This document shows, piece by piece, positions 26,813-35,258 of a DNA stretch of 64,000 bases. This stretch comes from Paractinoplanes toevensis (GTDB lineage Bacteria; Actinomycetota; Actinomycetes; Mycobacteriales; Micromonosporaceae). Position 1 is the first letter of the stretch, and each line of letters starts with the position of its first letter. The position numbers and the translations under genes are program-made. The notes under the pieces were generated by a model. That model searched no databases. It was given only the letters and a program-made list of their open reading frames with translations, and was not told where the DNA came from. The stretch covers positions 1-64,000 of the forward strand of contig NZ_BOQN01000005.1 in assembly GCF_018332695.1 (NCBI RefSeq), written 5' to 3'.

Positions 26813-28309
26813 TCAGCGGTTGTTCAGGTGCGGCAGGTGGATCTCCTCCGGCTCGGGCGGGAGGTCACCGACGCCGGCCTGGACGGCCTCCTCGTGCCGG
26901 CGGCGGGCCCGGGGCAGGGCGAGCGCGGCGGCCACGGCCAGGACCGCGACGACCCCACAGACACCGAAGCCGTACGTGAAGGCGTCGTCGGTGGGCAGGC
27001 CCTGCGCCGTGGTGTGGGAGGTGATGACCGCGGCGACCACCGCCGTGCCGATGCTGCTGCCGATCGTTCGGGCGATGGTGTTGACGCTGGTCGCCTCGCC
27101 GGTCTGGGTGGCCGGGACGCTCTCGATGATGGCGTTCGACATGGCCGCGAAGGACAGGCCGATGCCGGCCCCGGACAGCACCCCGGAGAGCACGACCTGC
27201 CACAGCTCGCCGTGCGCGAGGGCGGGCACTCCGAAGGCGGCCACGACGAACAACGCGCCCAGGAACATCGGCAGCTTCGGGCCGAACTTGCGGTTCAGGA
27301 TGCCGGCCAGCGGACCGAAGATCACCATGGTCACGACGGTGGGCAGCAGGAACAGGCCGGACTGCGACACCGACTTGCCGAAGCCGTAGCCGGTCGCCGC
27401 GGGCAGCTGCAGCAGCGTCGGGACCAGCAGGAACGTGCCGAACATCGCGAAGCCGAGGACCAGCGAGACCAGGTCGGTGGCCCACACGCCGCGCACCTTC
27501 ATCAGGCGCATGTCGACCAGCGGCTCCTTGACCCGCCGCTCGACCAGGACGAAGACGACCAGCGCGACCACACCGATCGCGAGCAGGACGATCGTCTTGG
27601 CCTCACCCCAGCCCCAGGACTGGCCCTTGCTGATCGCCAGCAGCAGCGCCACGAGCCCGACCGAGAGAATGCCGGTGCCGAGGAAGTCGAGACGACCCGG
27701 GGTGCGGACCGGCGACTCCTTCATCCCGAAGACCGCGCCGAGCAGGGCGATCACGACCAGGGCCAGCGGCAGCCAGAACAGCCAGTGCCAGGACAGGTGC
27801 TCGACGATCGGGCCGGCCGCCACGATGCCGATGCCGGCACCGATGCCGAAGATCGCGGAGAGCAGGCCGACGATGACGCTGACCCGGTCGCGGGGCAGCT
27901 CGTCGCGGACGATGCCGATCGACAGCGGCAGGATCGCACCGGCGGCGCCCTGCAGCGCGCGGGCCACGATCAGCACCGGCAAGCTGGGCGCGAGCGCGGC
28001 GACCAGGGTGCCGATGGCCAGCACGGCCAGCACGGCGATGAGGACCTTGCGCTTGCCGACCATGTCACCGAGGCGGCCGAGGACGGGCGTCAGCACCGAG
28101 GCCGACAGCAGATAGGCGGTGATCACCCAGCTGGCGTCGCTGGTGTCCGCGCCCAGGTCCCGGCCGATCGTGCCGAGCGCCGGGGCGACCAGGGACTGGA
28201 GCACGGCGAAGGCCAGACCACCCAGCGACAGGTAGAGCACGAGCAGGGTGCCGCCGCGGCCGGGGCGGTCGACGCCCGCTGGCTCGCGCGCCTCGAGTGT
28301 TTGCGTCAT
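26813..28309 (-). CDS. MFS drug exporter, DHA2/EmrB type
   Basis: A 498-residue, 14-helix exporter. Motif A reads GRLGDMVGKRKVLIA; helix 5 has GIGAGIGIVAAGPIVEHLSW; the C-terminus is charged and cytoplasmic. GAGGG lies 5 bases before the ATG. The promoter region holds two inverted copies of the sequence family found also in front of the TetR gene at 29864 (28329-28345 and 28370-28386), one overlapping a -35-like TTGACT and the other just past a -10-like GATAGT, so that repressor probably controls this exporter. Confidence 0.92.
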   Translation of the reverse strand: MTQTLEAREPAGVDRPGRGGTLLVLYLSLGGLAFAVLQSLVAPALGTIGRDLGADTSDASWVITAYLLSASVLTPVLGRLGDMVGKRKVLIAVLAVLAIGTLVAALAPSLPVLIVARALQGAAGAILPLSIGIVRDELPRDRVSVIVGLLSAIFGIGAGIGIVAAGPIVEHLSWHWLFWLPLALVVIALLGAVFGMKESPVRTPGRLDFLGTGILSVGLVALLLAISKGQSWGWGEAKTIVLLAIGVVALVVFVLVERRVKEPLVDMRLMKVRGVWATDLVSLVLGFAMFGTFLLVPTLLQLPAATGYGFGKSVSQSGLFLLPTVVTMVIFGPLAGILNRKFGPKLPMFLGALFVVAAFGVPALAHGELWQVVLSGVLSGAGIGLSFAAMSNAIIESVPATQTGEATSVNTIARTIGSSIGTAVVAAVITSHTTAQGLPTDDAFTYGFGVCGVVAVLAVAAALALPRARRRHEEAVQAGVGDLPPEPEEIHLPHLNNR

Positions 28310-28328
28310 GACGTCCCTCAGGCTTGAT

Positions 28329-28345
28329 GTAAACGCTTGCTGACT
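28329..28345 (-). promoter_or_regulatory. Shared TetR-type site A (MFS promoter)
   Basis: GTAAACGCTTGCTGACT, related to four further sites (28370-28386, 29729-29745, 29757-29773, 29817-29833) with a rough dyad consensus GTMAACAnnTGTTKAC. It lies 20 bp upstream of the MFS start and just downstream of a possible -10 box GATAGT. Confidence 0.7.
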
Positions 28346-28369
28346 AACTATCGACCGCGGCCGAGGCTA

Positions 28370-28386
28370 AGTCAACAATTGCTTAC
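28370..28386 (+). promoter_or_regulatory. Shared TetR-type site A' (inverted)
   Basis: AGTCAACAATTGCTTAC; its reverse complement matches site A at 13 of 17 positions. On the minus strand it includes TTGACT, a good -35 box, placed 17 bp upstream of the -10-like GATAGT. Binding here would block the MFS promoter. Confidence 0.7.
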
Positions 28387-28387
28387 G

Positions 28388-29707
28388 TCACACCACCGCG
28401 GGACGCGGACCTCTCAGGCGCAGGAGCAGGTGCGATCCGAGGCCCAGCGGCAGCACGAACCAGCAGGACGCCAGGCGATAGACCAGCACGGCGGCGACCG
28501 CGGCGGCATGCGGGGCCCCGGCGGCAACCAGCCCGGCGAGCAGGCTCGCCTCGATCACCCCGAAACCACCGGGCGTGATCGGAATCTGCCGCACCACCTG
28601 AACCGCGAGATAGACCGTGGCCAGGTGCGCCACCGACAGCGAAAGGCCACTGCCGCGCGCGGCCGCAACCAGACAAGCAAGATCAAGAAGCCAATTGAGT
28701 ACGGCGAATCCGACGGTCGCGCCGAGATGCCGCGGGCGCACGCTCCGGATCTCGCCCAGCAACCGGCGGACGGCACCAGGCGGCCGGGCCGCGTCGAGAG
28801 GCGAGCGCCGGGACCGCATGCGCACTACCTGGACCACCACCGGCGCGACGGCCAGCAGACCGAGCAGCACCGCGACGGCGATGGCGGGCTGCCGCAGCAC
28901 GGTCATCGGGCCGGCCACCCCGGCATAGGTCAGCAACAGCCCGCCGACCGACGCGACGCCGGACAGCAGCATCGTGGTCGCCGCGGCGGCCGAGGTCGCG
29001 CCGAGCCGGCGATACTGGGTGACCGCGTAGGCGGCCGACACCGCGGAGCCGGCCGGGAACGCCAGGCTGATCGCCGAGCGGGTGTAGGCCACCGCCATCG
29101 CGTCCCGGCGGGACATGCCGACGCCGAACGCCGACAGCATGACCCGCTGCTGCCAGCCGAACGCCGCCTGGGACAACTGCTGAAGGACCAGCGCAACGGC
29201 GAACCACCGGGGGTCGGCGTCGCGCAACGCCCCGACGATCTCCGCCGGCTCGGGCAGCCGGCCACGCAGGCTCGCCACCACGACGACAGCGGCCACCAGC
29301 GCGGCCGCCGCCCGCACCCACCAGAGCCGAGACGCGGCCAGCACCCGACGCCGAGCCACAGCGACCGTCACCGCGAACCGCGACCGAGCCCCGGCCGCCG
29401 CCGTCGCCGTCGCCGTCCAGCCGACAACAGTCGACCCGCGCTCGGCGAGCAACTGGCCGTTCGCTGTCGGCCGATCTTCGCCGAGCAGCCGACCCTCGGC
29501 GGGCAACCGGTCCACAGCGCGGAGCCGACCTTCGGCGGGCAACCGGCCCTCGGCGGGCAACCGGCCCTCGGCGGGCAACCGGCCTTCCGCTGGGGGCCGA
29601 TCTTCGGCGGGCAGCCGACTTTGCGCTGGTAGGCGACCCTCGGCCGGGGGCCGGCCCTCGGCGGGCGGCAGGCTTCCGGCCGGCGGCCGGTCGAGTACTC
29701 GGCCCAT
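28388..29707 (-). CDS. Flippase-like LPG-synthase TM (UPF0104) membrane protein with N-terminal repeats
   Basis: A 439-residue membrane protein. From about residue 125 on, it is a UPF0104/LPG-synthase transmembrane-region protein (about eight helices; YAVTQYRRLGA, then IPITPGGFGVIEASLLAGLV near the end). This class transports or flips lipid-linked molecules. The first 80 residues are unusual: twelve hexapeptide units of the form (L/P)PAEGR, encoded by an 18-bp minisatellite. The start is uncertain; ATG at 29707 is the first ATG, while GTG at 29752 would add 15 residues. Sites B and C of the TetR family lie just upstream, so co-regulation with the MFS gene and TetR is likely. Confidence 0.72.
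   Translation of the reverse strand: MGRVLDRPPAGSLPPAEGRPPAEGRLPAQSRLPAEDRPPAEGRLPAEGRLPAEGRLPAEGRLRAVDRLPAEGRLLGEDRPTANGQLLAERGSTVVGWTATATAAAGARSRFAVTVAVARRRVLAASRLWWVRAAAALVAAVVVVASLRGRLPEPAEIVGALRDADPRWFAVALVLQQLSQAAFGWQQRVMLSAFGVGMSRRDAMAVAYTRSAISLAFPAGSAVSAAYAVTQYRRLGATSAAAATTMLLSGVASVGGLLLTYAGVAGPMTVLRQPAIAVAVLLGLLAVAPVVVQVVRMRSRRSPLDAARPPGAVRRLLGEIRSVRPRHLGATVGFAVLNWLLDLACLVAAARGSGLSLSVAHLATVYLAVQVVRQIPITPGGFGVIEASLLAGLVAAGAPHAAAVAAVLVYRLASCWFVLPLGLGSHLLLRLRGPRPAVV
29473..29688. repeat. 18-bp minisatellite, about 12 units, in coding sequence
   Basis: Twelve imperfect 18-bp units, typified by GGCCCTCGGCGGGCAACC (29545-29562 and 29563-29580 identical). On the minus strand each unit encodes a hexapeptide such as LPAEGR. 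Because the unit is a multiple of three, copy number changes keep the frame. Confidence 0.9.
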
Positions 29708-29728
29708 TTCGATCACGATCCGCTCGTA

Positions 29729-29745
29729 GTAAACGTGCGCTGACT
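29729..29745 (-). promoter_or_regulatory. Shared TetR-type site B
   Basis: GTAAACGTGCGCTGACT differs from site A at 3 of 17 positions. It lies at the 5' end of the flippase-like gene. Confidence 0.68.
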
Positions 29746-29756
29746 TGCGCACGGTA

Positions 29757-29773
29757 CATCAACAGTTGTTTAC
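29757..29773 (+). promoter_or_regulatory. Shared TetR-type site C (inverted)
   Basis: CATCAACAGTTGTTTAC; the reverse complement matches site A' at 13 of 17. It faces site B across 11 bp, repeating the inverted A/A' arrangement. Confidence 0.6.
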
Positions 29774-29816
29774 ATGCGGATGAGTGGTTGATCACGTGCG
29801 GCGCGTGACCACACAT

Positions 29817-29833
29817 GTAAATGTTTGTTTACT
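29817..29833 (+). promoter_or_regulatory. Shared TetR-type site D over the TetR promoter
   Basis: GTAAATGTTTGTTTACT matches site A at 13 of 17 positions. It overlaps the -35 region (TTACTT, 29829-29834) of a probable leaderless promoter whose -10 box TACGCT (29852-29857) is 6 bp before the TetR ATG. Autorepression is expected. Confidence 0.65.
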
Positions 29834-29863
29834 TAGTCGGAAAGGATCGGATACGCTGGCGGC

Positions 29864-30457
29864 ATGTCAAGTGAGCAGGTCGTGCAGACGCCGCGTCGTC
29901 GGCGGAACGCGGCCGAGACCCGGCAACTGCTGCTGCACGTGGCCCGCATCCGGTTCATCCGGGACGGCTACGCGGCGACCACCGTGCGCGACATAGCGGA
30001 CGACGCCGGCGTCAACGTGGCGCTCATCAACCGCTACTTCACCTCGAAAGAGGGCCTGTTCGAGGCCTGCCTGGGCATGGCCGCCAGCGACATCAACCGC
30101 AACGTCGACAACATCACCCTCGACCAGATCACCGCGCGGATGGCCAACAAGATCGCCACCGGTACCGACGAGGGCCGCCTGCAGGACTCGTTGATGATGC
30201 TGCTGCGCACCTCGGGCGAGGAGCGCGTCAACGTCATGCGGCGCGAGATCCTGCACGCCGTCAGCGAGAAACTGGCCGCCGCCGCGGGCCGGCCCGCGGA
30301 TGAGGAAACCCTGCTCCGGGCCCAGATCGTGCTGGCCACCGCGATCGGCATCACGCTGCTGCGCACGTCGCTGCGCCTGGCCCCGATCGCCGCCGCCGAC
30401 GAGCTGGACCTGGTAGGCCCGCTGACCGACGTGGTGAACGCGCTGCTGCCGCACTGA
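29864..30457 (+). CDS. TetR-family repressor
   Basis: A 197-residue TetR-family protein with an intact N-terminal helix-turn-helix (LLLHVARIRFIRDGYAATTV, VRDIADDAGVNVALINRYF) and a C-terminal domain of the TetR_C_17-like type (TLDQITARMANKIATG). It is probably translated from a leaderless message: TACGCT lies 6 bases before the ATG. It is divergent from the flippase-like gene. Five related sites in front of itself, that gene and the MFS exporter at 26813-28309 suggest a three-promoter regulon. Confidence 0.9.
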   Translation: MSSEQVVQTPRRRRNAAETRQLLLHVARIRFIRDGYAATTVRDIADDAGVNVALINRYFTSKEGLFEACLGMAASDINRNVDNITLDQITARMANKIATGTDEGRLQDSLMMLLRTSGEERVNVMRREILHAVSEKLAAAAGRPADEETLLRAQIVLATAIGITLLRTSLRLAPIAAADELDLVGPLTDVVNALLPH

Positions 30458-30485
30458 CCCCGGCCGCGACGCTGCGGCCGGGGTC
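30456..30485. terminator. Bidirectional terminator between TetR and MFS genes
   Basis: A 12-bp perfect stem GACCCCGGCCGC (30456-30467) / GCGGCCGGGGTC (30474-30485) with a 6-nt loop. The TetR stop codon runs into the stem. It serves two convergent genes and has no T-tract. Confidence 0.8.
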
Positions 30486-30493
30486 GGCGGGTG

Positions 30494-31990
30494 TCAGACC
30501 GCTACGGCCGTGGCGCCGGTCGAGGCGACCTCTTCCCGGCTCGCCTTGACCAGGAACAGCGCGGTCAGCGCGGCCGCCCCGATCACGGCTGCGCTCACCC
30601 AGAAGGCGACCGTGTAACCGTGCACCGTGGCGACCCCCTGCAACGCCTGGGCCTGGGACGGGTCGGTCAGGTTGTCGGCGATGTAGCCGGCGACCGCCGA
30701 GGTGAAGATGGTGTTCAGCAGGGCGGTGCCGAGCGAGCCACCGATCTGCTGGGTGGTGTTGATCAGCGCGCTGGCCACGCCGGCGTCGTGGTCGGCCACG
30801 CCGACCAGGGCCGTGTTGGACATCGGGCCGAAGGTCACGCCCATGCCGAAGCTGATGATCAGCTCGGCCGGGAGGACGTGCGAGAGGAAGCCGGTGTCCA
30901 GGCCGATGCGGGTGAGCATCACCATGCCGGCCGCGGACAGCAGCATGCCGGCGAACATCAGGATGCGCGGACCCACCCGGGTGAGCATCTGGGCCGAGAA
31001 GCCGGCGCCGAGGATGATGCCGAGCGTGAAGGGCAGGAACGCGACGCCGGTCTTCAGCGCCGAGTAGCCCAGGGTCAGCTGCAGGTAGTAGGTGAGGAAG
31101 AGGAAGACACCGAACATGCCGGCCCCGACCAGCAGCGCGGAGAGGTAGGAACCGCCGCGGTTGCGGTCGAGGATGACGCGCATCGGCAGCAGCGGGTGCG
31201 AGGAGCGCAGCTCGATCACCACGAAGCCGACCAGGAGAACGGCCGCCGCGACCAGGTAGGCGATCGTGGTGGCGGAGTCCCAGCCGTCGCTGGCCGCCTT
31301 GGTGAAGCCGTACACCAGGGACACCAGGCCGAGGGTCGAGGTCAGCGCGCCGGGGAGGTCGTAGCGGGTGTTGCCCTCGGCCTTGCTCTCGCCGACGAAG
31401 CGCACGGCGGCCACCGCCGCGATGATCGCGATCGGCGCGCTGACCAGCAGGGTCCATCGCCACGACGCGTACTCGGTCAGGACGCCGCCCATGAGCAGGC
31501 CGATCGCGCCGCCGCCACCGGCGATGGCGCCGTAGACGCCGAACGCGCGGGCCCGCTCCTTGGCCTCGGTGAAGGTGACGGTCAGCAGCGACAACGCGGC
31601 CGGCGCCATGAGCGCGCCGAACGCACCCTGGAGGGCGCGCGCCGCGAACAGGGTCTCGGCGTTCTGGGCGAGGCCGCCGAGGGCGGACGCCACGGCGAAG
31701 CCGAGCAGGCCGATGATGAAGGCGCGCTTGCGGCCGGTGAAGTCGGCGATGCGACCGCCGAGCAGCAGAAGACCACCGAAGGCCAGGGTGTACGCCGTGA
31801 TGATCCACTGCCGGTTGGCGTCGCTGATGTCGAGCGCGACCTGGGCGGTGGGCATGGCGATGTTGACGATCGTGGCGTCGAGCACGATAAGCAGCTGCGA
31901 CACCGCGATGACGGCCAGCGCAAGCCACTTAGATGGCGACTTACCGGATATATCCGGCGCAGATTGAGCCGCAGAGGTCGTGATGGACAT
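30494..31990 (-). CDS. MFS drug exporter, DHA2 family
   Basis: A 498-residue, 14-helix exporter closely similar to the one at 18650-20119 (LDATIVNIAMPTAQVAL, GGRIADFTGRKRAFII, GAIGLLMGGVLTEYASWRW). GGGGGA lies shortly before the ATG. It follows the TetR gene at 32065-32631 by 74 bp on the same strand, so the repressor and exporter are probably one transcript, an arrangement that lets induction raise both. Confidence 0.92.
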   Translation of the reverse strand: MSITTSAAQSAPDISGKSPSKWLALAVIAVSQLLIVLDATIVNIAMPTAQVALDISDANRQWIITAYTLAFGGLLLLGGRIADFTGRKRAFIIGLLGFAVASALGGLAQNAETLFAARALQGAFGALMAPAALSLLTVTFTEAKERARAFGVYGAIAGGGGAIGLLMGGVLTEYASWRWTLLVSAPIAIIAAVAAVRFVGESKAEGNTRYDLPGALTSTLGLVSLVYGFTKAASDGWDSATTIAYLVAAAVLLVGFVVIELRSSHPLLPMRVILDRNRGGSYLSALLVGAGMFGVFLFLTYYLQLTLGYSALKTGVAFLPFTLGIILGAGFSAQMLTRVGPRILMFAGMLLSAAGMVMLTRIGLDTGFLSHVLPAELIISFGMGVTFGPMSNTALVGVADHDAGVASALINTTQQIGGSLGTALLNTIFTSAVAGYIADNLTDPSQAQALQGVATVHGYTVAFWVSAAVIGAAALTALFLVKASREEVASTGATAVAV

Positions 31991-32064
31991 GGAGAATCCC
32001 CCTATTAGGGCACGCGGAGATCACCCACGCGGCGCAGGAGCCGCGGGGTCGGCAGGAAAAACGG

Positions 32065-32631
32065 TCAGTCGCGGGTCAGGAGCGGAAGGATGATGTCGTC
32101 GACGACGTGCGCGACATACGCGTCGTCGAGTGGCCGCCCGAAGGCGAAACAGTGCATGAACAGCAGGGGCGGCACGATCTCGTCGATCAGCCGGGCGTCG
32201 TAACCCGGGCGCAGTTCGCCCCGGCGCTCGGCCCGCTCACAGATGGCTTCCGCGAACGGCACTTTGGATTCCTGCATCGACCGCAGCTCGGTGGCCAGGG
32301 CCGAATCGGTGTGCATGGCCATGAACAGGCCGGCCAGGATCGGACCCTCATCGCCGGTGATGAAGCCGCCGATCTCGGCGAACCACGCTGTCAGGTCGCC
32401 GCGCAGGCTTCCGGTGTCGGGCGGCGGGGGTGCCTCCGCCTTGCAGCACCGGACAGCGTCGACGACCAGACCGGCCTTGGTGGGCCAGTGCCGGTAGAGC
32501 GTGGCCTTGCTGGCCTGGGCCCGCGCCGCGACGGCGTCGACCCGCAGACCCTGGTAGCCCGTCTCACCGATCAGTTCGTAGGTAGCCCGCAGGATCGCCT
32601 GCTCGCGCTCCTCATCGAGTCGGCCCGCCAT
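32065..32631 (-). CDS. TetR-family repressor
   Basis: A 188-residue TetR-family protein with intact helix-turn-helix (AILRATYELIGETGYQGLRV, VDAVAARAQASKATLYRHWP) and a TetR_C_16/AefR-like C-terminal domain. A 15-bp perfect operator lies 31 bp upstream of its start. It is in line with the MFS exporter downstream and should repress the operon. Confidence 0.9.
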   Translation of the reverse strand: MAGRLDEEREQAILRATYELIGETGYQGLRVDAVAARAQASKATLYRHWPTKAGLVVDAVRCCKAEAPPPPDTGSLRGDLTAWFAEIGGFITGDEGPILAGLFMAMHTDSALATELRSMQESKVPFAEAICERAERRGELRPGYDARLIDEIVPPLLFMHCFAFGRPLDDAYVAHVVDDIILPLLTRD

Positions 32632-32661
32632 GACAACCCCCCGTCCTATCGATCAAGCGAA

Positions 32662-32676
32662 ACGAAACTGTTTCGT
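32662..32676. promoter_or_regulatory. TetR operator upstream of the 32065-32631 gene
   Basis: ACGAAACTGTTTCGT is a perfect 7-1-7 inverted repeat. The GAAAC/GTTTC core is typical of TetR operators that respond to loss of a small ligand-bound repressor. Only this copy is present. Confidence 0.75.
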
Positions 32677-32737
32677 ACACTAGCGCTCCTGCCTCCCGAA
32701 GGCGATCTCCGGAGCCAAGTGTGACCCAGCCAACGGC

Positions 32738-32766
32738 AAAGGCGCCCGCCGAGGGCGGACGCCTTT
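32738..32766. terminator. Hairpin with AAAGGCG/CGCCTTT stem
   Basis: AAAGGCG (32738-32744) pairs with CGCCTTT (32760-32766); one mismatch separates an inner stem CCGCC/GGCGG with a GAG loop. It looks like an intrinsic terminator, yet it lies between two divergent genes, where no transcript should end. It may insulate the two promoters or mark a lost gene. Confidence 0.55.
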
Positions 32767-32839
32767 CAAAACCTCAGACCAAAAGGCCGCTTGCGTACGC
32801 CGTGAGCACGGTCGGTCCGGACGCCGGGTCAGGCATCGG

Positions 32840-35200
32840 ATGGGCAAATTCCTCATGTCGACAGCGTTTGCTACCGAATTGGCAACCGTGTCCACCGCAC
32901 CCCTGCTTCGCCGCGTCGACGGCGTGACCGCGCTGACCCTGGCGCTCGTCGCGTTCGAGGTCGGCTGGGTGCTCGTCGGGCTCCGGCACGAGTGGCCCCA
33001 CCCCGGGTTCGGCTGGTTGCCCGTGGTGGCTATCGCGGCTCTGGCCGCGTACGCCTGCTGGAAGGCCTCGGTCCGCCTGGATCTCGCCGCGGCAACCCGC
33101 CGGTTCTGGCGGACGCTCGCGCTGGCCTGTGCCGTGCTGACAGTGGGCGAGGTCAGCAACATGCGTGACGCGCTCGGTGGCCCGGAACCGACGCAGTACA
33201 TCAGCCCGTTGACGCTGGGCATCCTGGTCGTCGTCGTACTGATCATGATCTGGGCGATGTTGCGGCTGCCGGTCTGGCAGCGCACCCGCGGCGACTGGAC
33301 CCGGTTCGGGCTGGACGCGGGGGTGCTGCTGATCACCTGCGGCGGGCTGCTGTGGCGCCTGTGGCTGCACGCGGGCGGCGCGTGGAGCCGGCAGAACCTG
33401 GCGATGCTCGCGGTCTGCGCGCTCGCCCTGGTCGCCGTCATCGCGCTGGTGAAGGTGACCTTCGCGGGCACCGGCGGGCTGAATCGGCGGTCCCTGCACG
33501 TGCTGGCGGGCGGGGTGGCGCTGGCCGCGATGAGCGGGGCCCTCAGCCCGCTCTTCGCCGAGCACCCGTACCTGACCACGTCGTTCCTCGCCGGGCCGGT
33601 CTCCGGCCTGGCCACGGTCATCGCGGCCGGCCTGCAGATCCGCTCGGCCGGACCGGCCACCGAATGCCGGCCGGATCAGCGGTTCAGCGTGCTGCCCTAC
33701 ATCGCGGTGGCGGCGATGACCGCGTTGCTGGTGGCGGGCGAGTTCGACGACGGCCCGGAGCAGGTGACCGTCGCGCTGTGCGTGGCCGCGATCACCGCGC
33801 TCGTGGTGATCCGGCAGATCAGCGCGCTGCGCGACAACACCCGGCTGCTGGCCACCGTCGACGCCAACCTCTCCCAGCTGCGGGAGTACCAGACCGAGCT
33901 GGACCACCAGATCAGCCACGACGCGCTGACCGGCGTCGCGAACCGGGAGCGGTTCGCCGAGCAGGTCACCGCCCGACTCGCGACCGGCGGGCCGTTCCAC
34001 GTGGCGATGCTCGACCTGGACGACTTCAAGGTGATCAACGACCGGATGGGGCACGGCACCGGCGACGCCCTGCTGCGCACGGTCAGCCGGCGACTGCGCG
34101 AGGGCCTGCGCCCGCAGGACGTGGTGGCCCGGCAGGGTGGCGACGAGTTCACCCTGCTGCTGCCCGATCTGGACGACGAGGCCGCGGCCCGGCTGCTGAA
34201 CGAGGTGCTCGACCGGGTGCAGGAGACGCTGTCGCTGAACGGCAGCGACCTGGAGCCGCGGGTCAGCATCGGCGTGACCGCGTCCCGCCCCGGAGACACC
34301 CCGGAGGAGTTGGTCCGCCGGGCCGACGTGGCGATGTACGCGGCCAAGAACACCGGCGGCGGCCGGTGCACCTGGTTCGACCCGATCATGGACCAGCTCG
34401 CCGACGCCGACGCGAAGCTCGCCGCCGACCTGCGCCAGGCCCTCACCCGCGACGAGTTGTTCCTGCTCTACCAGCCGATCGTCGAGCTGCCGCACGGCCG
34501 GCTGGCCGGGGTGGAGGCCCTGGTCCGCTGGCGGCACCCCGAGCACGGCCTGGTCTCCCCGGCGGTGTTCATCCCGCTCGCCGAGCGCAACGGCCACATC
34601 GTCGAGCTGGGCCGGTGGATCCTGCGCGAGGCAGTGCGGCAGGCCGCCGAGTGGGAGCGGGCCTACGGCGACAACGCGCCGGAGAAGGTCAGCGTCAACA
34701 TCTCGGCGCGCCAGCTGCGGGAGCCCGGTTTCGTCGCGGAGGTGGCCGAGCTGCTGCGCAGCTCCGGCATCGACCCCCATCGGCTGGTCGCGGAGGTCAC
34801 CGAGACCGCGGTGCTGGGCACCGGGGAAGCCCTCGAGGCCGTACGGGACCTGCACGCGCTCGGCCTGCGGATCGCCCTGGACGACTTCGGTACCGGCCAG
34901 TCGTCGCTGAGCCTGCTGGTGGACTGCCCGGTGAAGGTCCTGAAGGTGGACAAGTCGTTCGTCGACGGGGTGACCGGTTCGAGCACCCAGGCGGTGATCG
35001 TGAACGGGCTGATCGGCATCACCGAGGGCCTGAAGATCGAGGCGGTGGCCGAGGGCGTGGAGACCGCCGACCAGGCCTACCGGCTGCACAAGATGGGCTA
35101 CCGGCTGGCCCAGGGCTTCCACTTCGCCCGCCCGATGGCCGGCTCGGACATCGAACTGCTGCTGACCGTGCCGGCCGACCGGAAAGTCCGGCAAGCGTAA
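32840..35200 (+). CDS. Membrane GGDEF-EAL protein (c-di-GMP turnover)
   Basis: A 786-residue protein. Residues 30-330 hold about eight to ten membrane helices. A short coiled segment leads to a GGDEF domain with intact active site (GGDEF at 433-437) and an inhibitory RxxD site (RPQD, 424-427), so it can make cyclic-di-GMP with product inhibition. The C-terminal EAL domain has EAL at 559-561, NISARQL and DDFGTGQSSL, so it may also degrade it. Which activity dominates cannot be read from sequence. Start: ATG at 32840; ATG at 32855 is also possible. It is followed 58 bp later by a second such protein. Confidence 0.92.
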   Translation: MGKFLMSTAFATELATVSTAPLLRRVDGVTALTLALVAFEVGWVLVGLRHEWPHPGFGWLPVVAIAALAAYACWKASVRLDLAAATRRFWRTLALACAVLTVGEVSNMRDALGGPEPTQYISPLTLGILVVVVLIMIWAMLRLPVWQRTRGDWTRFGLDAGVLLITCGGLLWRLWLHAGGAWSRQNLAMLAVCALALVAVIALVKVTFAGTGGLNRRSLHVLAGGVALAAMSGALSPLFAEHPYLTTSFLAGPVSGLATVIAAGLQIRSAGPATECRPDQRFSVLPYIAVAAMTALLVAGEFDDGPEQVTVALCVAAITALVVIRQISALRDNTRLLATVDANLSQLREYQTELDHQISHDALTGVANRERFAEQVTARLATGGPFHVAMLDLDDFKVINDRMGHGTGDALLRTVSRRLREGLRPQDVVARQGGDEFTLLLPDLDDEAAARLLNEVLDRVQETLSLNGSDLEPRVSIGVTASRPGDTPEELVRRADVAMYAAKNTGGGRCTWFDPIMDQLADADAKLAADLRQALTRDELFLLYQPIVELPHGRLAGVEALVRWRHPEHGLVSPAVFIPLAERNGHIVELGRWILREAVRQAAEWERAYGDNAPEKVSVNISARQLREPGFVAEVAELLRSSGIDPHRLVAEVTETAVLGTGEALEAVRDLHALGLRIALDDFGTGQSSLSLLVDCPVKVLKVDKSFVDGVTGSSTQAVIVNGLIGITEGLKIEAVAEGVETADQAYRLHKMGYRLAQGFHFARPMAGSDIELLLTVPADRKVRQA

Positions 35201-35258
35201 GGCCGCTCGAACAACCGCCGATCAGGAACAGGGGGACCAACCGGACGGACGGGCGGGG

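Noticed and set aside
29473-29688. Regular 18-bp repeats that could be taken for a CRISPR array
   Set aside because: Units are contiguous without spacers, vary by point changes, and are in frame in a membrane protein gene. No cas genes nearby.
32774-35194. An 806-codon open frame antisense to the GGDEF-EAL gene
   Set aside because: The translation is Gln/Arg/Val/Asp-rich with no domain, and the sense strand encodes intact GGDEF and EAL motifs. It is a shadow of high GC at third positions.
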